Part shown: positions 27,671 to 37,181 of the stretch, one piece after another
Layout: each line of letters opens with the position of its first letter
Position numbering within the stretch: the first letter of the stretch is position 1
Source: Candidatus Heimdallarchaeota archaeon
GTDB taxonomy: Archaea; Asgardarchaeota; Heimdallarchaeia; Heimdallarchaeales; Heimdallarchaeaceae
Assembly (NCBI GenBank): GCA_019894795.1
Contig: JAGXNV010000005.1
Coordinates: 1 to 37,206, forward strand
Length of the DNA: 37,206 nucleotides
Direction of reading: 5' to 3'
Made by a program: the position numbers and the translations under genes
The notes under the pieces: generated by a model
Databases searched by the model: none
The model's input: only the letters and a program-made list of their open reading frames with translations
What the model was told of the DNA's origin: nothing

Positions 27671-27851
27671 TTTGTAGCCCCGAATTTTATTGTTTTAGAA
27701 CAACTTTGTCAGATTGTTTGTTGAATTATATAAAATTTTGCAAAAAAGAAGTTAGGTCATTTTTTAAGAAGAAAAGGGCTACCAGCATAAATATTCTTAT
27801 ATTGAATATATTTCACTATTATTCGACACTAACAATTCTGTTGTGGTTTAT

Positions 27852-28736
27852 ATGTCCAACGAAGAGATACAAAAAATAGCAAAATTATTAGAAAATGAAA
27901 ATCCGGCAATGAGACAATTAGCTTTAGAACAATTATCGCCCCATAAACAAAATCACACAGCAACTAACATGATAATTAGAACTCTACAAGATAAAGATAA
28001 AGGAGTTAGGACTTTCGCAGCGGAGATATTGGGGGATGTTGATGATAGACATGCCTTGATTGCTTTAACTCATACTTTGGAAGATGGGGAATGGGAAGTA
28101 AGAAATGCAGCTATAGAGTCTTTTGGAAAGCACAAGAATCCTGAAACAGTGCCTTTCTTAATTCAATCATTAAGAGATGAACACCAACAAGTTAGATATT
28201 CCGCTACAAAAGAACTGAAACATTTTGATAGTCCCTCCATTATTGAACCTCTCTTTGAGATGCTAAAAGATGATTCTGATTCAGTACGTGAGGAAGCCAG
28301 ATCAACATTGCTTAATTTTCAAGTAAAGGTTCCTGCTTCATTAATTGCTAAATTCATACTAGATTTAAACAAAAACGTAAAAGAAGTTGCTGTTGAATTC
28401 TTAACTACACGAGTTGAAGGGAACCCAATTCCACATCTTGAAAGAGCTTTGGACGATAAAGATTGGGAGATACGATTACTAGCGCTCACTGAGATAGGGA
28501 AAATAATCAAGAAAGGAGAGATACAAGATCCAAAAATCTTGAAAATAATTCTTAAAGCTCTAGATGATGAACATTCCAGAGTAAGATTTGAAGGTTTAAG
28601 CAATCTCAAGGAATTAAATAATCCTTCTACAATAGACAAACTTGGTGAAATTGCAAGAAACGATGAAGATTCCAATAATCGGCTTATGGCTACAGAGACT
28701 ATGACTTTCATCCGGCGATCTTTGAGATTGGAATAA
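27852..28736 (+). CDS. HEAT-repeat protein
   Basis: Repeated alpha-helical units (ALIALTHTLEDGEWEVRNAAIESFGKHKNPETVPFLIQSLRDEHQQVRYSATKEL...). ATG 27852 preferred over GTG 27843. Confidence 0.9.
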   Translation: MSNEEIQKIAKLLENENPAMRQLALEQLSPHKQNHTATNMIIRTLQDKDKGVRTFAAEILGDVDDRHALIALTHTLEDGEWEVRNAAIESFGKHKNPETVPFLIQSLRDEHQQVRYSATKELKHFDSPSIIEPLFEMLKDDSDSVREEARSTLLNFQVKVPASLIAKFILDLNKNVKEVAVEFLTTRVEGNPIPHLERALDDKDWEIRLLALTEIGKIIKKGEIQDPKILKIILKALDDEHSRVRFEGLSNLKELNNPSTIDKLGEIARNDEDSNNRLMATETMTFIRRSLRLE

Positions 28737-28816
28737 ACTTGTAACAAGACTAATAATAAATTTATTCACTCTTTTCTTCCCCTAAAATTTTTATAGTCGG
28801 GCTATCAGCGAATCTT

Positions 28817-29065
28817 ATGAAGCCCCCAATGTGCGCATTATGCTATAAAGAATTTCTAGATACTGATGAAGGCGGTTTGGTTTACTTTGAAAAACGAAGT
28901 AGCGATGAAAGATGGATTTCTGTTATGAAAGAGGAAGGTATGCAAGGTCATCCACCCTTTGCAGAATGGTTCTGTGCGGAACACTATGAGGCAGCTATAG
29001 AGCTTAAGAAACTAACCATTGATGAAGCAATGAACATTCTAAAAGAGAAATATCCAATGAAGTGA
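28817..29065 (+). CDS. Small CxxC/CxxH putative zinc-binding protein (copy 1)
   Basis: MKPPMCALCYKEFLDTDEGGLVYFEKR...GHPPFAEWFCAEHYEAAIELKKLTIDEAM. Confidence 0.75.
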   Translation: MKPPMCALCYKEFLDTDEGGLVYFEKRSSDERWISVMKEEGMQGHPPFAEWFCAEHYEAAIELKKLTIDEAMNILKEKYPMK

Positions 29066-29069
29066 TACT

Positions 29070-29336
29070 ATGAAACCACCAGTATGCGTAATTTGCTCTA
29101 GGAGATTCAGCCCTCAAGAGGAAGGAGGTGTTGTTAATTTTGCTAAACGAAAAGGTGACATTGAATGGGAAAAGAAGGATATAGTCGAACACCCTCCTTA
29201 TGCTGATTGGTTCTGTGGAAGGCACTTTTCTTATGCGGAAAATCTATCAGGACTTACAATTAATAAAGCGATGGAAAAAATAATAGAAAGATTTGCATCA
29301 GACTACAAACAGTTTGAAGATGCTGACAGTTATTAG
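29070..29336 (+). CDS. Small CxxC/CxxH putative zinc-binding protein (copy 2, tandem paralogue)
   Basis: MKPPVCVICSRRFSPQEEGGVVNFAKRKGD...EHPPYADWFCGRHFSYAENLSGLTINKAM; same motif order as copy 1. Confidence 0.75.
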   Translation: MKPPVCVICSRRFSPQEEGGVVNFAKRKGDIEWEKKDIVEHPPYADWFCGRHFSYAENLSGLTINKAMEKIIERFASDYKQFEDADSY

Positions 29337-29352
29337 AAGAGGAGAAAACCAA

Positions 29353-29375
29353 ATCTCGAAATATTATTTTGAGAT
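29353..29375. terminator. 10-bp hairpin downstream of the tandem zinc-protein genes
   Basis: ATCTCGAAAT-ATT-ATTTTGAGAT, all ten positions pair (one G-U), 17 nt after the stop at 29336. No long T tract. Confidence 0.5.
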
Positions 29376-29475
29376 AAGATTAGTGTATTCCAGTTCAAGG
29401 AATTTTGACCGATTAAACATCTCCTTTCTTTACCACTGTCGCAAGTTTATTATTGTACTGTAACATATTTTAAAA

Positions 29476-31434
29476 GTGAGGTTTTTGAATTTGGACAATT
29501 CACCTTTACAGATTTTCACTCAAGTAAGGACTTACATTGATGAAGGCAAGTACGATGAAGCTTTACAAGAATTAGATAGATTTGAGAAGAGAGGAGAGTT
29601 AAACTCAAAAGCAAATATCAATTTCAAGATTCTTAAAAGTGAGGTTTTCAACAGAATTGGTAAATATGAAAATGCGTTAAGCTTAGCAGAAGAAGCTCTT
29701 GAGAAGTGTAAGGATCCAGAAGATTGCTTAGCTATATTAGATGCTACCAATGAGACAGCTTATTCGTTTTGGAGACAAGGGAAGTTAGAAGAGGCTACCA
29801 AAGCAATTCTGAAAAACGAACCAATTATCACTAAACTGAAGAATCAAAAAGTAGAGGGTGTCAAGAACAGAGAAGCTAGAACACATAGGATCAAGGGAGT
29901 TCTATATCATACAGGAGGGGATTTAGCTGAAGCAGAAAAAAGTTACAGAAAAAGTCTTTCTATATGGGAGGAAATTGGAAATAAACAAGAAATTAGTTCA
30001 GTTTTAAACAATCTTGGTGTTCTCAATCGTACAAAGGGAGAGCTTCACAAAGCCTTAGGATATTATCAAAAAAGCTTATTTCTTTACAAAGAAGTTGGTA
30101 ACAAAGACGATATTGCTACATCTTTAAACAATATAGGTAATATATTTCGATATCAAGGTGAGTTAGAGGAAGCTTTACATTATTATAAACAAAGTTTATC
30201 CACCTGGGAGGAAATAGGAAATAGTCAGTTTGTGAGTTTAGCTTTCTACAATATTGGGGAAGTGTATCAACAGAAGGGAAAATTCGAAACATCAATCCGT
30301 TATTTCAAGCAGAGCTTATCATTAAGAGAAGAAATAGGAAATAAACAAGATATTGCTCTAACACTATTTTATCTTATTTCAGCATCTTTAGATTCAAACA
30401 ATATGAAAAGTGCGCAAAGATTTTTAGATAGACTAAGAGATGTGGAATCCTTTGAAGACAATGCTTTCATTAGTCAATTGAGAAAAATATCAGAAGCAGC
30501 GCTTCTAAAAACGAGTCCTCGGATGAAACACAGAGTAGAAGCTCAAGAACTTCTACAGAAAGTACTAGAAGAGGAAATCATTGATCATTCGCTTACTGTC
30601 ATGGCCTTAATTGGCCTTAGCGAATTATTGCTAGAAGAATTAAAAATATCAGGTGATCAGGAAATATTCACTTTATTAAGAGCAATGGTGAGTAGCCTTT
30701 TTGATATCGCAAAACATCAGGGATCACATAATCTTCTTGCAAAGACTTATTGGTTACAAAGTCAAATAGCTTTAGTAGATTTAGACTTGTTAAAAGCTCG
30801 AGATTTGCTGAACAAAGCTCAAGAAATTGCTGAGAGTAAGGGATTACGAAAACTAGCTATCAGTATTTCTAGCGACCATGATTTGCTGTTAAATCAATTG
30901 AGTGACTGGGAAAACATGGTTAATAAAAAAGCTAGTTTAAAAGAAAGACTGGAATTTGCACAACTTGGAGGACTTGTTGTAAAACTAATCAAAAACGGTG
31001 AAATAACATCACCAGAAATTGTGAATGAAGAACCTGTTCTCCTAATTATCTTATCTGAAAACGGAATACCACTTTACACGAAAAACTATGTCGAGGGAAG
31101 TCAATTAGATGGTGTTTTGGTAGGAGGGTTTCTCTCTGCAATAATCAAATTTAGTCAAGAGACTTTTGCAAGCGAGGGATCAATTGAGAGGATAAAACAT
31201 CAAGAGTACACCCTACTACTAAGAGCAAAGAAACCTTTCCTTTTTAGTTATATAATAAAGGGTCAAACTTATTCGGCAATGCAGAAACTGGAAGCTTTAA
31301 CGAGAATAATAGGAACATCAACATCCGTATGGGATGACCTATTGAGAGCAGTAAAAACTTCAAAGACAATTTCTGCAGGTTCAAAGAACATGATTGATGA
31401 ATTAGCAAAAATGGTTTTTCCAAGCAAGGCGTAA
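29476..31434 (+). CDS. TPR-repeat protein with C-terminal roadblock/longin-like domain
   Basis: TPR units such as LGYYQKSLFLYKEVGNKDDIATSLNNIGNIFRYQGELEEALHYYKQSLSTWEEIGN; C-terminus VLLIILSENGIPLYTKNYVEGSQLDGVLVGGFLSAIIKFSQETFASEGSIERIKHQEYTLLLRAKKPFLFSYIIKGQTYSAMQKLEAL. Confidence 0.88.
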   Translation: MRFLNLDNSPLQIFTQVRTYIDEGKYDEALQELDRFEKRGELNSKANINFKILKSEVFNRIGKYENALSLAEEALEKCKDPEDCLAILDATNETAYSFWRQGKLEEATKAILKNEPIITKLKNQKVEGVKNREARTHRIKGVLYHTGGDLAEAEKSYRKSLSIWEEIGNKQEISSVLNNLGVLNRTKGELHKALGYYQKSLFLYKEVGNKDDIATSLNNIGNIFRYQGELEEALHYYKQSLSTWEEIGNSQFVSLAFYNIGEVYQQKGKFETSIRYFKQSLSLREEIGNKQDIALTLFYLISASLDSNNMKSAQRFLDRLRDVESFEDNAFISQLRKISEAALLKTSPRMKHRVEAQELLQKVLEEEIIDHSLTVMALIGLSELLLEELKISGDQEIFTLLRAMVSSLFDIAKHQGSHNLLAKTYWLQSQIALVDLDLLKARDLLNKAQEIAESKGLRKLAISISSDHDLLLNQLSDWENMVNKKASLKERLEFAQLGGLVVKLIKNGEITSPEIVNEEPVLLIILSENGIPLYTKNYVEGSQLDGVLVGGFLSAIIKFSQETFASEGSIERIKHQEYTLLLRAKKPFLFSYIIKGQTYSAMQKLEALTRIIGTSTSVWDDLLRAVKTSKTISAGSKNMIDELAKMVFPSKA

Positions 31435-31553
31435 ATGGTTTATTTTTTTCAAACTGTAAATTTAGAAAAACAAGCATTTTTTGCTATTTTAGCACCTTAA
31501 ACAACGTTGTCACATTCGAAACATTAAATATTTGCAATGGCTCATCGTAGGAC

Positions 31554-32006
31554 ATGTCTTTAAAAGCAGAATTAGAAGAAATATCCAAAAACTCATGGGG
31601 GATAGGTATTTTTGTCTCTTGGGGAATATTCATAGTTTTTTCATTGTGGAACATGATAGCATCATTTATTTTTACAGCTACAATAACAGGTAATGCAGGT
31701 CAAGGAGTTATCAGCATTTTTGCTGTGGGATCTGCAGCATTATATTTGTTGACATATTTGATTGCAGAAAAAGTATCATATTCTAAAGAGCAGTTATACC
31801 TAGTTTTCTCACTAGTTCCTTTGGTGTTGTTATTCATCATGGCTGTGGTTACAGGATACTTGGTTTTCGTGATACTCTTATGGCCTCCTTATACAATCAT
31901 GCTCTTAGGAAGTATAGGAATCATTGTTTGTACATATTTCTACATAAAAACAAAGGAACAACTACCAGAAGTAAAGGATACAATTCATACTGAAGATGAG
32001 ATTTAG
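31554..32006 (+). CDS. Hypothetical four-TM membrane protein
   Basis: 150-aa ORF with about four hydrophobic segments; family not recognised. Confidence 0.7.
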   Translation: MSLKAELEEISKNSWGIGIFVSWGIFIVFSLWNMIASFIFTATITGNAGQGVISIFAVGSAALYLLTYLIAEKVSYSKEQLYLVFSLVPLVLLFIMAVVTGYLVFVILLWPPYTIMLLGSIGIIVCTYFYIKTKEQLPEVKDTIHTEDEI

Positions 32007-32029
32007 AACATTAACCCCCATTCTAAACT

Positions 32030-32590
32030 CTATACTTCACTTCTTTTTTTTATTTTTATAAGTTTGATTAATTTTGAAAAATTAGTAAAATCAACCATTT
32101 CGGGATTATCATTTTTCGAATCCCATCCAAAAAGAAATTTAGCATCGCGGGGGAATTTTGTTACGTACCATGTGAAGAATTGGTTCTTTGTCGCTACATC
32201 TTCAATTAGTTCATATCTGGCAGGAAATTTACGAAAACCTATTTTCACTTTCATATCATCGGGATTAGCTGTTAGATTATTGAACCAATGAGCTTTTCCT
32301 CCTCTACCCGCCACAACATAAACTTCTCCATCTTTTCTTCTATATTCAAGAGGAGTCACTCTAGTTTTTCCAGTTTTTCGACCTTTTGTAAATAGAAGCA
32401 AGAAAATCTTACCAAAACCGAATAGAGGGAAAATCCCACTTTTATACAGAGGTATAGTAAAATACTTATTCAATCTTTTCCAGCGTTTTAACACTTTTTT
32501 CTGTTTTTCAGCATCTCCGAAGAGGAAACCATATTCAGCAGAACCTCGACGGGGGAACTCTCCACCTTTCGTTTGAACTGTTTTATCCAT
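32030..32590 (-). CDS. Ddn-like (F420-dependent nitroreductase/deazaflavin-dependent oxidoreductase family) protein
   Basis: FTKGRKTGKTRVTPLEYRRKDGEVYVVAGRGGKAHWFNNLTANPDDMKVKIGFRKFPARYELIED matches the Ddn family core. Confidence 0.88.
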   Translation of the reverse strand: MDKTVQTKGGEFPRRGSAEYGFLFGDAEKQKKVLKRWKRLNKYFTIPLYKSGIFPLFGFGKIFLLLFTKGRKTGKTRVTPLEYRRKDGEVYVVAGRGGKAHWFNNLTANPDDMKVKIGFRKFPARYELIEDVATKNQFFTWYVTKFPRDAKFLFGWDSKNDNPEMVDFTNFSKLIKLIKIKKRSEV

Positions 32591-32691
32591 AAATTACTTC
32601 TAAATGCAACTTAAATAAAGATTGTCTGTCATAAACAAGTGATATCCTTGAATAATCGAAAAGTATTTTTTTCCAGTTGGATACAGTATTA

Positions 32692-33093
32692 ATGGAGATA
32701 CTAGAGATGAGAAGAGAAAATTATCAAGAATCATATGTATCTGAATTGATAGATGAAGAGGATGACACTGATCACCTTGATGGATTAGATGAGATTGAAT
32801 TTGAGATAGACCAGGAGTTATATGAATTGGGATTAGATAAAAACAAGAGACATGTTACATCTGAAAAGGGAGATAAGATGACATTTAGGCTTCTATTTGC
32901 AATCGTATTATCAATTATTTTTTTAGTAATCACTCCTCTAACAGCGAAACAGATTAGTCTACAAATTTATTGGTGGGCACCTATGATTGCAGCTTTTGTG
33001 GGTGCTTTAGTCGGAGCATATATTGGTTCAATATTTGATGCTTTTAACTCTAATCTACCTAGTAAAAGGGATAAAATAGATGTACAAAAGTAA
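32692..33093 (+). CDS. Hypothetical protein, acidic N-terminus and C-terminal TM hairpin
   Basis: MEILEMRRENYQESYVSELIDEEDDTDHLDGLDEIEFEIDQEL... then LLFAIVLSIIFLVITPL and WWAPMIAAFVGALVGAYIG. Start uncertain (TTG 32677 or ATG 32692). Confidence 0.6.
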   Translation: MEILEMRRENYQESYVSELIDEEDDTDHLDGLDEIEFEIDQELYELGLDKNKRHVTSEKGDKMTFRLLFAIVLSIIFLVITPLTAKQISLQIYWWAPMIAAFVGALVGAYIGSIFDAFNSNLPSKRDKIDVQK

Positions 33094-33146
33094 ATTCTTT
33101 TGAATCACCTTTTATAGCTGAAATATCATATATTACACTGATTCAC

Positions 33147-34037
33147 ATGGGGAGACAGAAATATTCTCTTTTACTATTATTGTTATGTTTTAGTTTTTAT
33201 TATTCAACTGATGTAATAGTTGCAGCCAAAAACTACACAATTGATGCTCAGGATAGTATAATACTTACTTACGAAGAATCATCAGAGAGTGTAGTTATTT
33301 TATATTGTGAGAACTATGAAGGCAGCAGGTTTCATGTTGAGATAAAAAATTTGAGTAACATGATTCTAGCCTCAAGATATAATTACACACAAGGTATACA
33401 CTTATCTTTCATTAAAGAAGGTGAATATACTATTACTTTAACTAACCCTAACAATGAAGAAATAGAAATCAAGGTAGAACAAAATTCTTTTCCAGTTGTA
33501 ATGAATTCAAATATTGAGGGATACTCACACAATGATGACCTCTACTGTTGGAGTTTTAATTCTGTAGAAGAATCATATGGAGTTATATTTCCGATAAGCA
33601 CTATAAAATTAAAATACTACGAACTTTTTTTTATTGTTGAAAATATTGATGTTTCAAGTAATATTTGGCTCTCATACGAGAATCCAATAACTGAATCAGA
33701 TTGGGCAGATCATCTTGATCCAATAAGCTATTCAAAAAATGGTAAAGTATCAGTTAAAGTTGAGGATGGGATGAATTGGCTAATTACTGATTTATCCATT
33801 GCAAGTGATTATGACGTGTTAGTTATCCTTTATGATGCACCTGTATTCACAACAGTTGGTAAGGTTCTAGTAGGTATCGCTGCATCTGGCGCGGCAATTG
33901 CTTTGTTATTAGTTTATTACGACCCTCTTAAATTCAGAAAACGCAAAGTTGATGGTAAATCATATGATAAGATCAAGAGTGATTATGAATCAACTGAAAA
34001 TATGTCAGTGAAAGTTAAAGAATTATTTAATGAATAG
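33147..34037 (+). CDS. Hypothetical exported/membrane-anchored protein
   Basis: Signal-like LLLLLLCFSFYYSTDVIVAA, beta-rich ectodomain, C-terminal TM VGKVLVGIAASGAAIALLLVYY and charged tail. Confidence 0.7.
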   Translation: MGRQKYSLLLLLLCFSFYYSTDVIVAAKNYTIDAQDSIILTYEESSESVVILYCENYEGSRFHVEIKNLSNMILASRYNYTQGIHLSFIKEGEYTITLTNPNNEEIEIKVEQNSFPVVMNSNIEGYSHNDDLYCWSFNSVEESYGVIFPISTIKLKYYELFFIVENIDVSSNIWLSYENPITESDWADHLDPISYSKNGKVSVKVEDGMNWLITDLSIASDYDVLVILYDAPVFTTVGKVLVGIAASGAAIALLLVYYDPLKFRKRKVDGKSYDKIKSDYESTENMSVKVKELFNE

Positions 34038-34072
34038 TATTATAGAAAAAAGTAGAAAGAAAAAAAATAAAT

Positions 34073-34456
34073 TTATTCAACTTTTACTTCTTTTTCAAAT
34101 TTCCAGAAACCATGTATATTGCAGTAAGAGGTAGCTATGAGTTTACCAGTCTTTTCAGTTTTAAGATGAAAAACTGCAAAAGGTTCAGAGTAAACACCAC
34201 TTGTATCAGGACCCTTTATTGAAGCACCGTGTGCATCAAAATTAACCAATCCAATTTGATAGGGATATTTCTCATCCTCTGGCCAAAACATAAGTTTTAT
34301 CCATGAGATGTGATGTTCTGTCTTATTTGGGTGAGCGATCTCTTTCCCAACACTAACTGTTATGGGAGTTTTTTCACCGCTCTTTACTATCTCAGCAACT
34401 TCAATTACTGGCACATGTTTTTCTGTTTTCCAATCAGCTGTTCCGTATATTTCCAT
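34073..34456 (-). CDS. Superoxide reductase (desulfoferrodoxin/neelaredoxin family)
   Basis: EKHVPVIEV, GKEIAHPNKTEHHISWIKLMFWP, TSYCNIHGFWKFEKEV: iron-site His/Cys motifs of SOR. Confidence 0.93.
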   Translation of the reverse strand: MEIYGTADWKTEKHVPVIEVAEIVKSGEKTPITVSVGKEIAHPNKTEHHISWIKLMFWPEDEKYPYQIGLVNFDAHGASIKGPDTSGVYSEPFAVFHLKTEKTGKLIATSYCNIHGFWKFEKEVKVE

Positions 34457-34561
34457 TATTACTCACCTAGATAAGATAGACATCTAACTATAAATAAATT
34501 TCTTGGAAGAACAAAAAAATATTTCAGACCTAAAGTAAAATAAAAAGGAATAACGAAAGTA

Positions 34562-34993
34562 CTATTCGTTTTCAAGGACAGTTGGTTCTAGAGGGAAGGA
34601 TTCCTTTTTTTGAGCAGATGATCCAGATTGATGTTCAGATATATCACTCTCAACTTCTTTTAACTCTATTTCAAGCTGAACAATCTCTTCTTCAACCTTA
34701 ATGGCTCTTCTCTCGAAATCTCGAATCTTATATTCTTTTTCGGCAATATTCGCTTCTTTCTTTTTAGCATTAACTTCACTTTTTAGAGCTTTATCATTTA
34801 GACCTTTAGCTTCAAAGTCAAGTTTATCGAGCAATTGTTCCTCTCTTTCTCTATTATCTCTAGCTTTCTTCTTCTGTTGTTCTGCTCTTTTTTTCTTAAA
34901 ATCCTGCAAGTTGCCTAATTTTTTGAAAATGTCCTCTTCAACTTCATGTTTTTTTTCTAGAAGTTTAAAATAATGAACGTTCGATTCACTCAT
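34562..34993 (-). CDS. Hypothetical coiled-coil protein
   Basis: K/E/R-rich heptad-like helix; start set at MSESNVHYFKLLEKKHEVEED (34993) because residues upstream look like untranslated promoter sequence. Confidence 0.65.
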   Translation of the reverse strand: MSESNVHYFKLLEKKHEVEEDIFKKLGNLQDFKKKRAEQQKKKARDNREREEQLLDKLDFEAKGLNDKALKSEVNAKKKEANIAEKEYKIRDFERRAIKVEEEIVQLEIELKEVESDISEHQSGSSAQKKESFPLEPTVLENE

Positions 34994-35182
34994 ATTAATC
35001 CATATTAATAGGAGGGGGATTGTTTTTAAGGTTATAGAAATGAGGGAAAAATGAATGCTAATCACACGTCTACATTGGTTAGAAGTTCATGAATAAATGA
35101 AGATAGAAAAGAAAAATTTAAGAAGAAAAGCAAGTGAAAGAGAATAAGTGAAAGAGTGTAAACTCAAACACTAACAAAAAAT

Positions 35183-35308
35183 CGGGCCTTAGCTCAGTGG
35201 CTTAGAGCTCTCGGCTGTAGTCAGAAGACACCCTTGTGAGCAATGATCAAGGCGTCAGCCGGTGGTAACCGAGCGGTCCCGTGTTCAAATCACGGAGGCC
35301 CGACCACT
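35183..35308 (+). tRNA. tRNA-Tyr (GUA) with a 47-nt intron at 37/38, CCA encoded
   Basis: Acceptor CGGGCCT/AGGCCCG with C1-G72 and A73, TA at 8-9, D stem GCTC/GAGC, anticodon stem CTCGG/CCGAG, loop CTGTAG^A, 5-nt variable loop, T arm CCGTG-TTCAAAT-CACGG, then ACCA. Intron 35221..35267 inferred from stem pairing. Confidence 0.88.
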
Positions 35309-35320
35309 CTCTTATTTTTT

Positions 35321-36085
35321 TTAACTCTTCCTTCCTATTGCAGTAAAAACTGGGATGAAAATAGTCCGTCTATTTTGATTTATCAAATCCTTCTCTTTTC
35401 TAACAAGTTGATCAAATTCCTTCTGAGATATCAAGTCAGCGTTAAGGATTCGTTTCCATTCTTCTTCTATATTGCACAACAAATTTTCTTGATTCCAAGT
35501 TTGGGCTATAACTGATACTTCTGTTTTAAAACCAGCAGATTCAAAGTAAGACAAGATTTTCCTTCCAGCTAAAGGATCAGCTCCTTCTTCCCTTAAGTAT
35601 TCGATGTGCTTCTTACCAAGATTCATTTCAGGATATTCAACCCATCCACCATAATCTGGTTCTGCTAAAGCTGCAACATGTCCTTTCTTTTTACATACCC
35701 TGTATATTTCTTTCATTGCTTTAATTGGGTTCTTAACCCACAGTAATAGATATTGAAAGACTACAACATCATACTTATTATCCTTCAGAGTAAGATTTTC
35801 AACATTTTCTACAAAGAATTCCACATCATCTACTCTTTTCTTAGCAACTTCAATCATTTCTTCGTCAGAATCTATAGAAGTAATTTTTGCAGATGTCCTT
35901 TTCCTTAACTCCTTTGTTATTGTGCCCATTCCACACCCAATTTCCAAAATATGTTTAGCTTTTGTTAGACCAATTTTCCTGTAAATTTCATTACGAAAAA
36001 AAAGGGTCCAAGAAGCTTGACGCTCAAACTGTTCTTCTATTTCAGGACCCCAATCAACTCGAGTATCTTTATTCATTTGAGCCAC
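35321..36085 (-). CDS. Class I SAM-dependent methyltransferase
   Basis: KHILEIGCGMGTITKELRKRTSAKITSIDSDEEMIEVAKKRV, YDVVVFQYLLLWVKNPIKAMKEIYRVCKKKGHVAALAEPDY. Confidence 0.92.
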   Translation of the reverse strand: MAQMNKDTRVDWGPEIEEQFERQASWTLFFRNEIYRKIGLTKAKHILEIGCGMGTITKELRKRTSAKITSIDSDEEMIEVAKKRVDDVEFFVENVENLTLKDNKYDVVVFQYLLLWVKNPIKAMKEIYRVCKKKGHVAALAEPDYGGWVEYPEMNLGKKHIEYLREEGADPLAGRKILSYFESAGFKTEVSVIAQTWNQENLLCNIEEEWKRILNADLISQKEFDQLVRKEKDLINQNRRTIFIPVFTAIGRKS

Positions 36086-36101
36086 TCACATTTACTTTAG
36101 G

Positions 36102-37181
36102 TTAAGAGAAAGATTCTTTACAAATATTTGTAGGAGCGTCGTAATTGAGAGGGCATCCTCCTCCGCAAATCTCTTTCTCTGGACAATCAACACATTCATC
36201 AGGTAAATATTTCAAATTTCTCAGCTTCTTAGCTAATTTGTTATTCCATATTCTTTTCCACTTAGTTGTTAAGATATTGCCAAGTGGTTCGAAGTAGCTC
36301 TGACATGGTAAAACCATCCCATCTGGTTCTATAGCCATTGCAATATGAGCAGCTGTACATTGCTTCAACCCCAATCCTTTCTCAATTGGATTGAAGTCAC
36401 AATATCTTGTTGGGCTGTACCAGAGGAAGCTCATATCTTTATCTTCTGCTTTTTTCATTATGCGGGTTACAACATCATCTAATGTTTCCACAGAAAGAGC
36501 GAAATCTTCTTGCTTTCCTCCACCTGATTTTATAATTCCGTTAGCTGCAAAATGATCAATACCTAGTGAGTCCAGGAATTCTATGGTCTTTTCTATATCC
36601 CTTGTGTTATATGGAGTAAGAGTAGTGTTTGTCATAATATAGACCGGAGTAGGAACAATATTCTTTAATCCTGCAACAGTGTCTTTCCAAGCTCCTTTCG
36701 ATGCACACAACTCATCATGAAGCTTCTCATCATGACTTTCAATAGTAATTTGGAAGTGATCAATACCCGCTGTAACTAGTGCATCTACAAGTTTCTTGTC
36801 TTTGAAAGCTCTTCCATTTGAAATAATGCCTGTAATAATGCCTAGATCCTCAGCGTATTCAACAAGTTCTGGTAAATCTTTTCTTAAAGTCGGTTCTCCA
36901 CCAGTAAAGGTAACATGGGGAACACCAATCTCCCATAAATTATCAAGAACTTGTTTCCACTCTTCAGTGCTTAATTCAGTTATTTCTCTTTTATGTTCAA
37001 CATAACATTTAGTGCATTTGTTATTGCATTTGTAGGTCAATGCCAGATCCATACGTAATGGAGCAGAAAAATGAGTATCGAGTAATGAACTAATATCTTG
37101 TGATAGATGTTGAACAGGATCAATGTCTGGTTTAGTAAGAAGATCTAGTATCGATGTTTTGAATTGTACTAAATCATTCAT
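36102..37181 (-). CDS. Radical SAM protein with SPASM-like C-terminal cysteines
   Basis: DLALTYKCNNKCTKCYVEH (CxxxCxxC), FTGGEPTLRKDL, GIISNGRAF, C-terminal CQSYFEPLGN...CVDCPEKEICGGGCPLNYDAPTNIC. Confidence 0.93.
   Translation of the reverse strand: MNDLVQFKTSILDLLTKPDIDPVQHLSQDISSLLDTHFSAPLRMDLALTYKCNNKCTKCYVEHKREITELSTEEWKQVLDNLWEIGVPHVTFTGGEPTLRKDLPELVEYAEDLGIITGIISNGRAFKDKKLVDALVTAGIDHFQITIESHDEKLHDELCASKGAWKDTVAGLKNIVPTPVYIMTNTTLTPYNTRDIEKTIEFLDSLGIDHFAANGIIKSGGGKQEDFALSVETLDDVVTRIMKKAEDKDMSFLWYSPTRYCDFNPIEKGLGLKQCTAAHIAMAIEPDGMVLPCQSYFEPLGNILTTKWKRIWNNKLAKKLRNLKYLPDECVDCPEKEICGGGCPLNYDAPTNICKESFS

Noticed and set aside
35183-35308. tRNA read as Thr, Asn or Pro using alternative splice points
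   Set aside because: C1-G72, A73 and G37 with GUA fit archaeal tRNA-Tyr and intron position 37/38 is canonical; alternatives need non-canonical splice sites.
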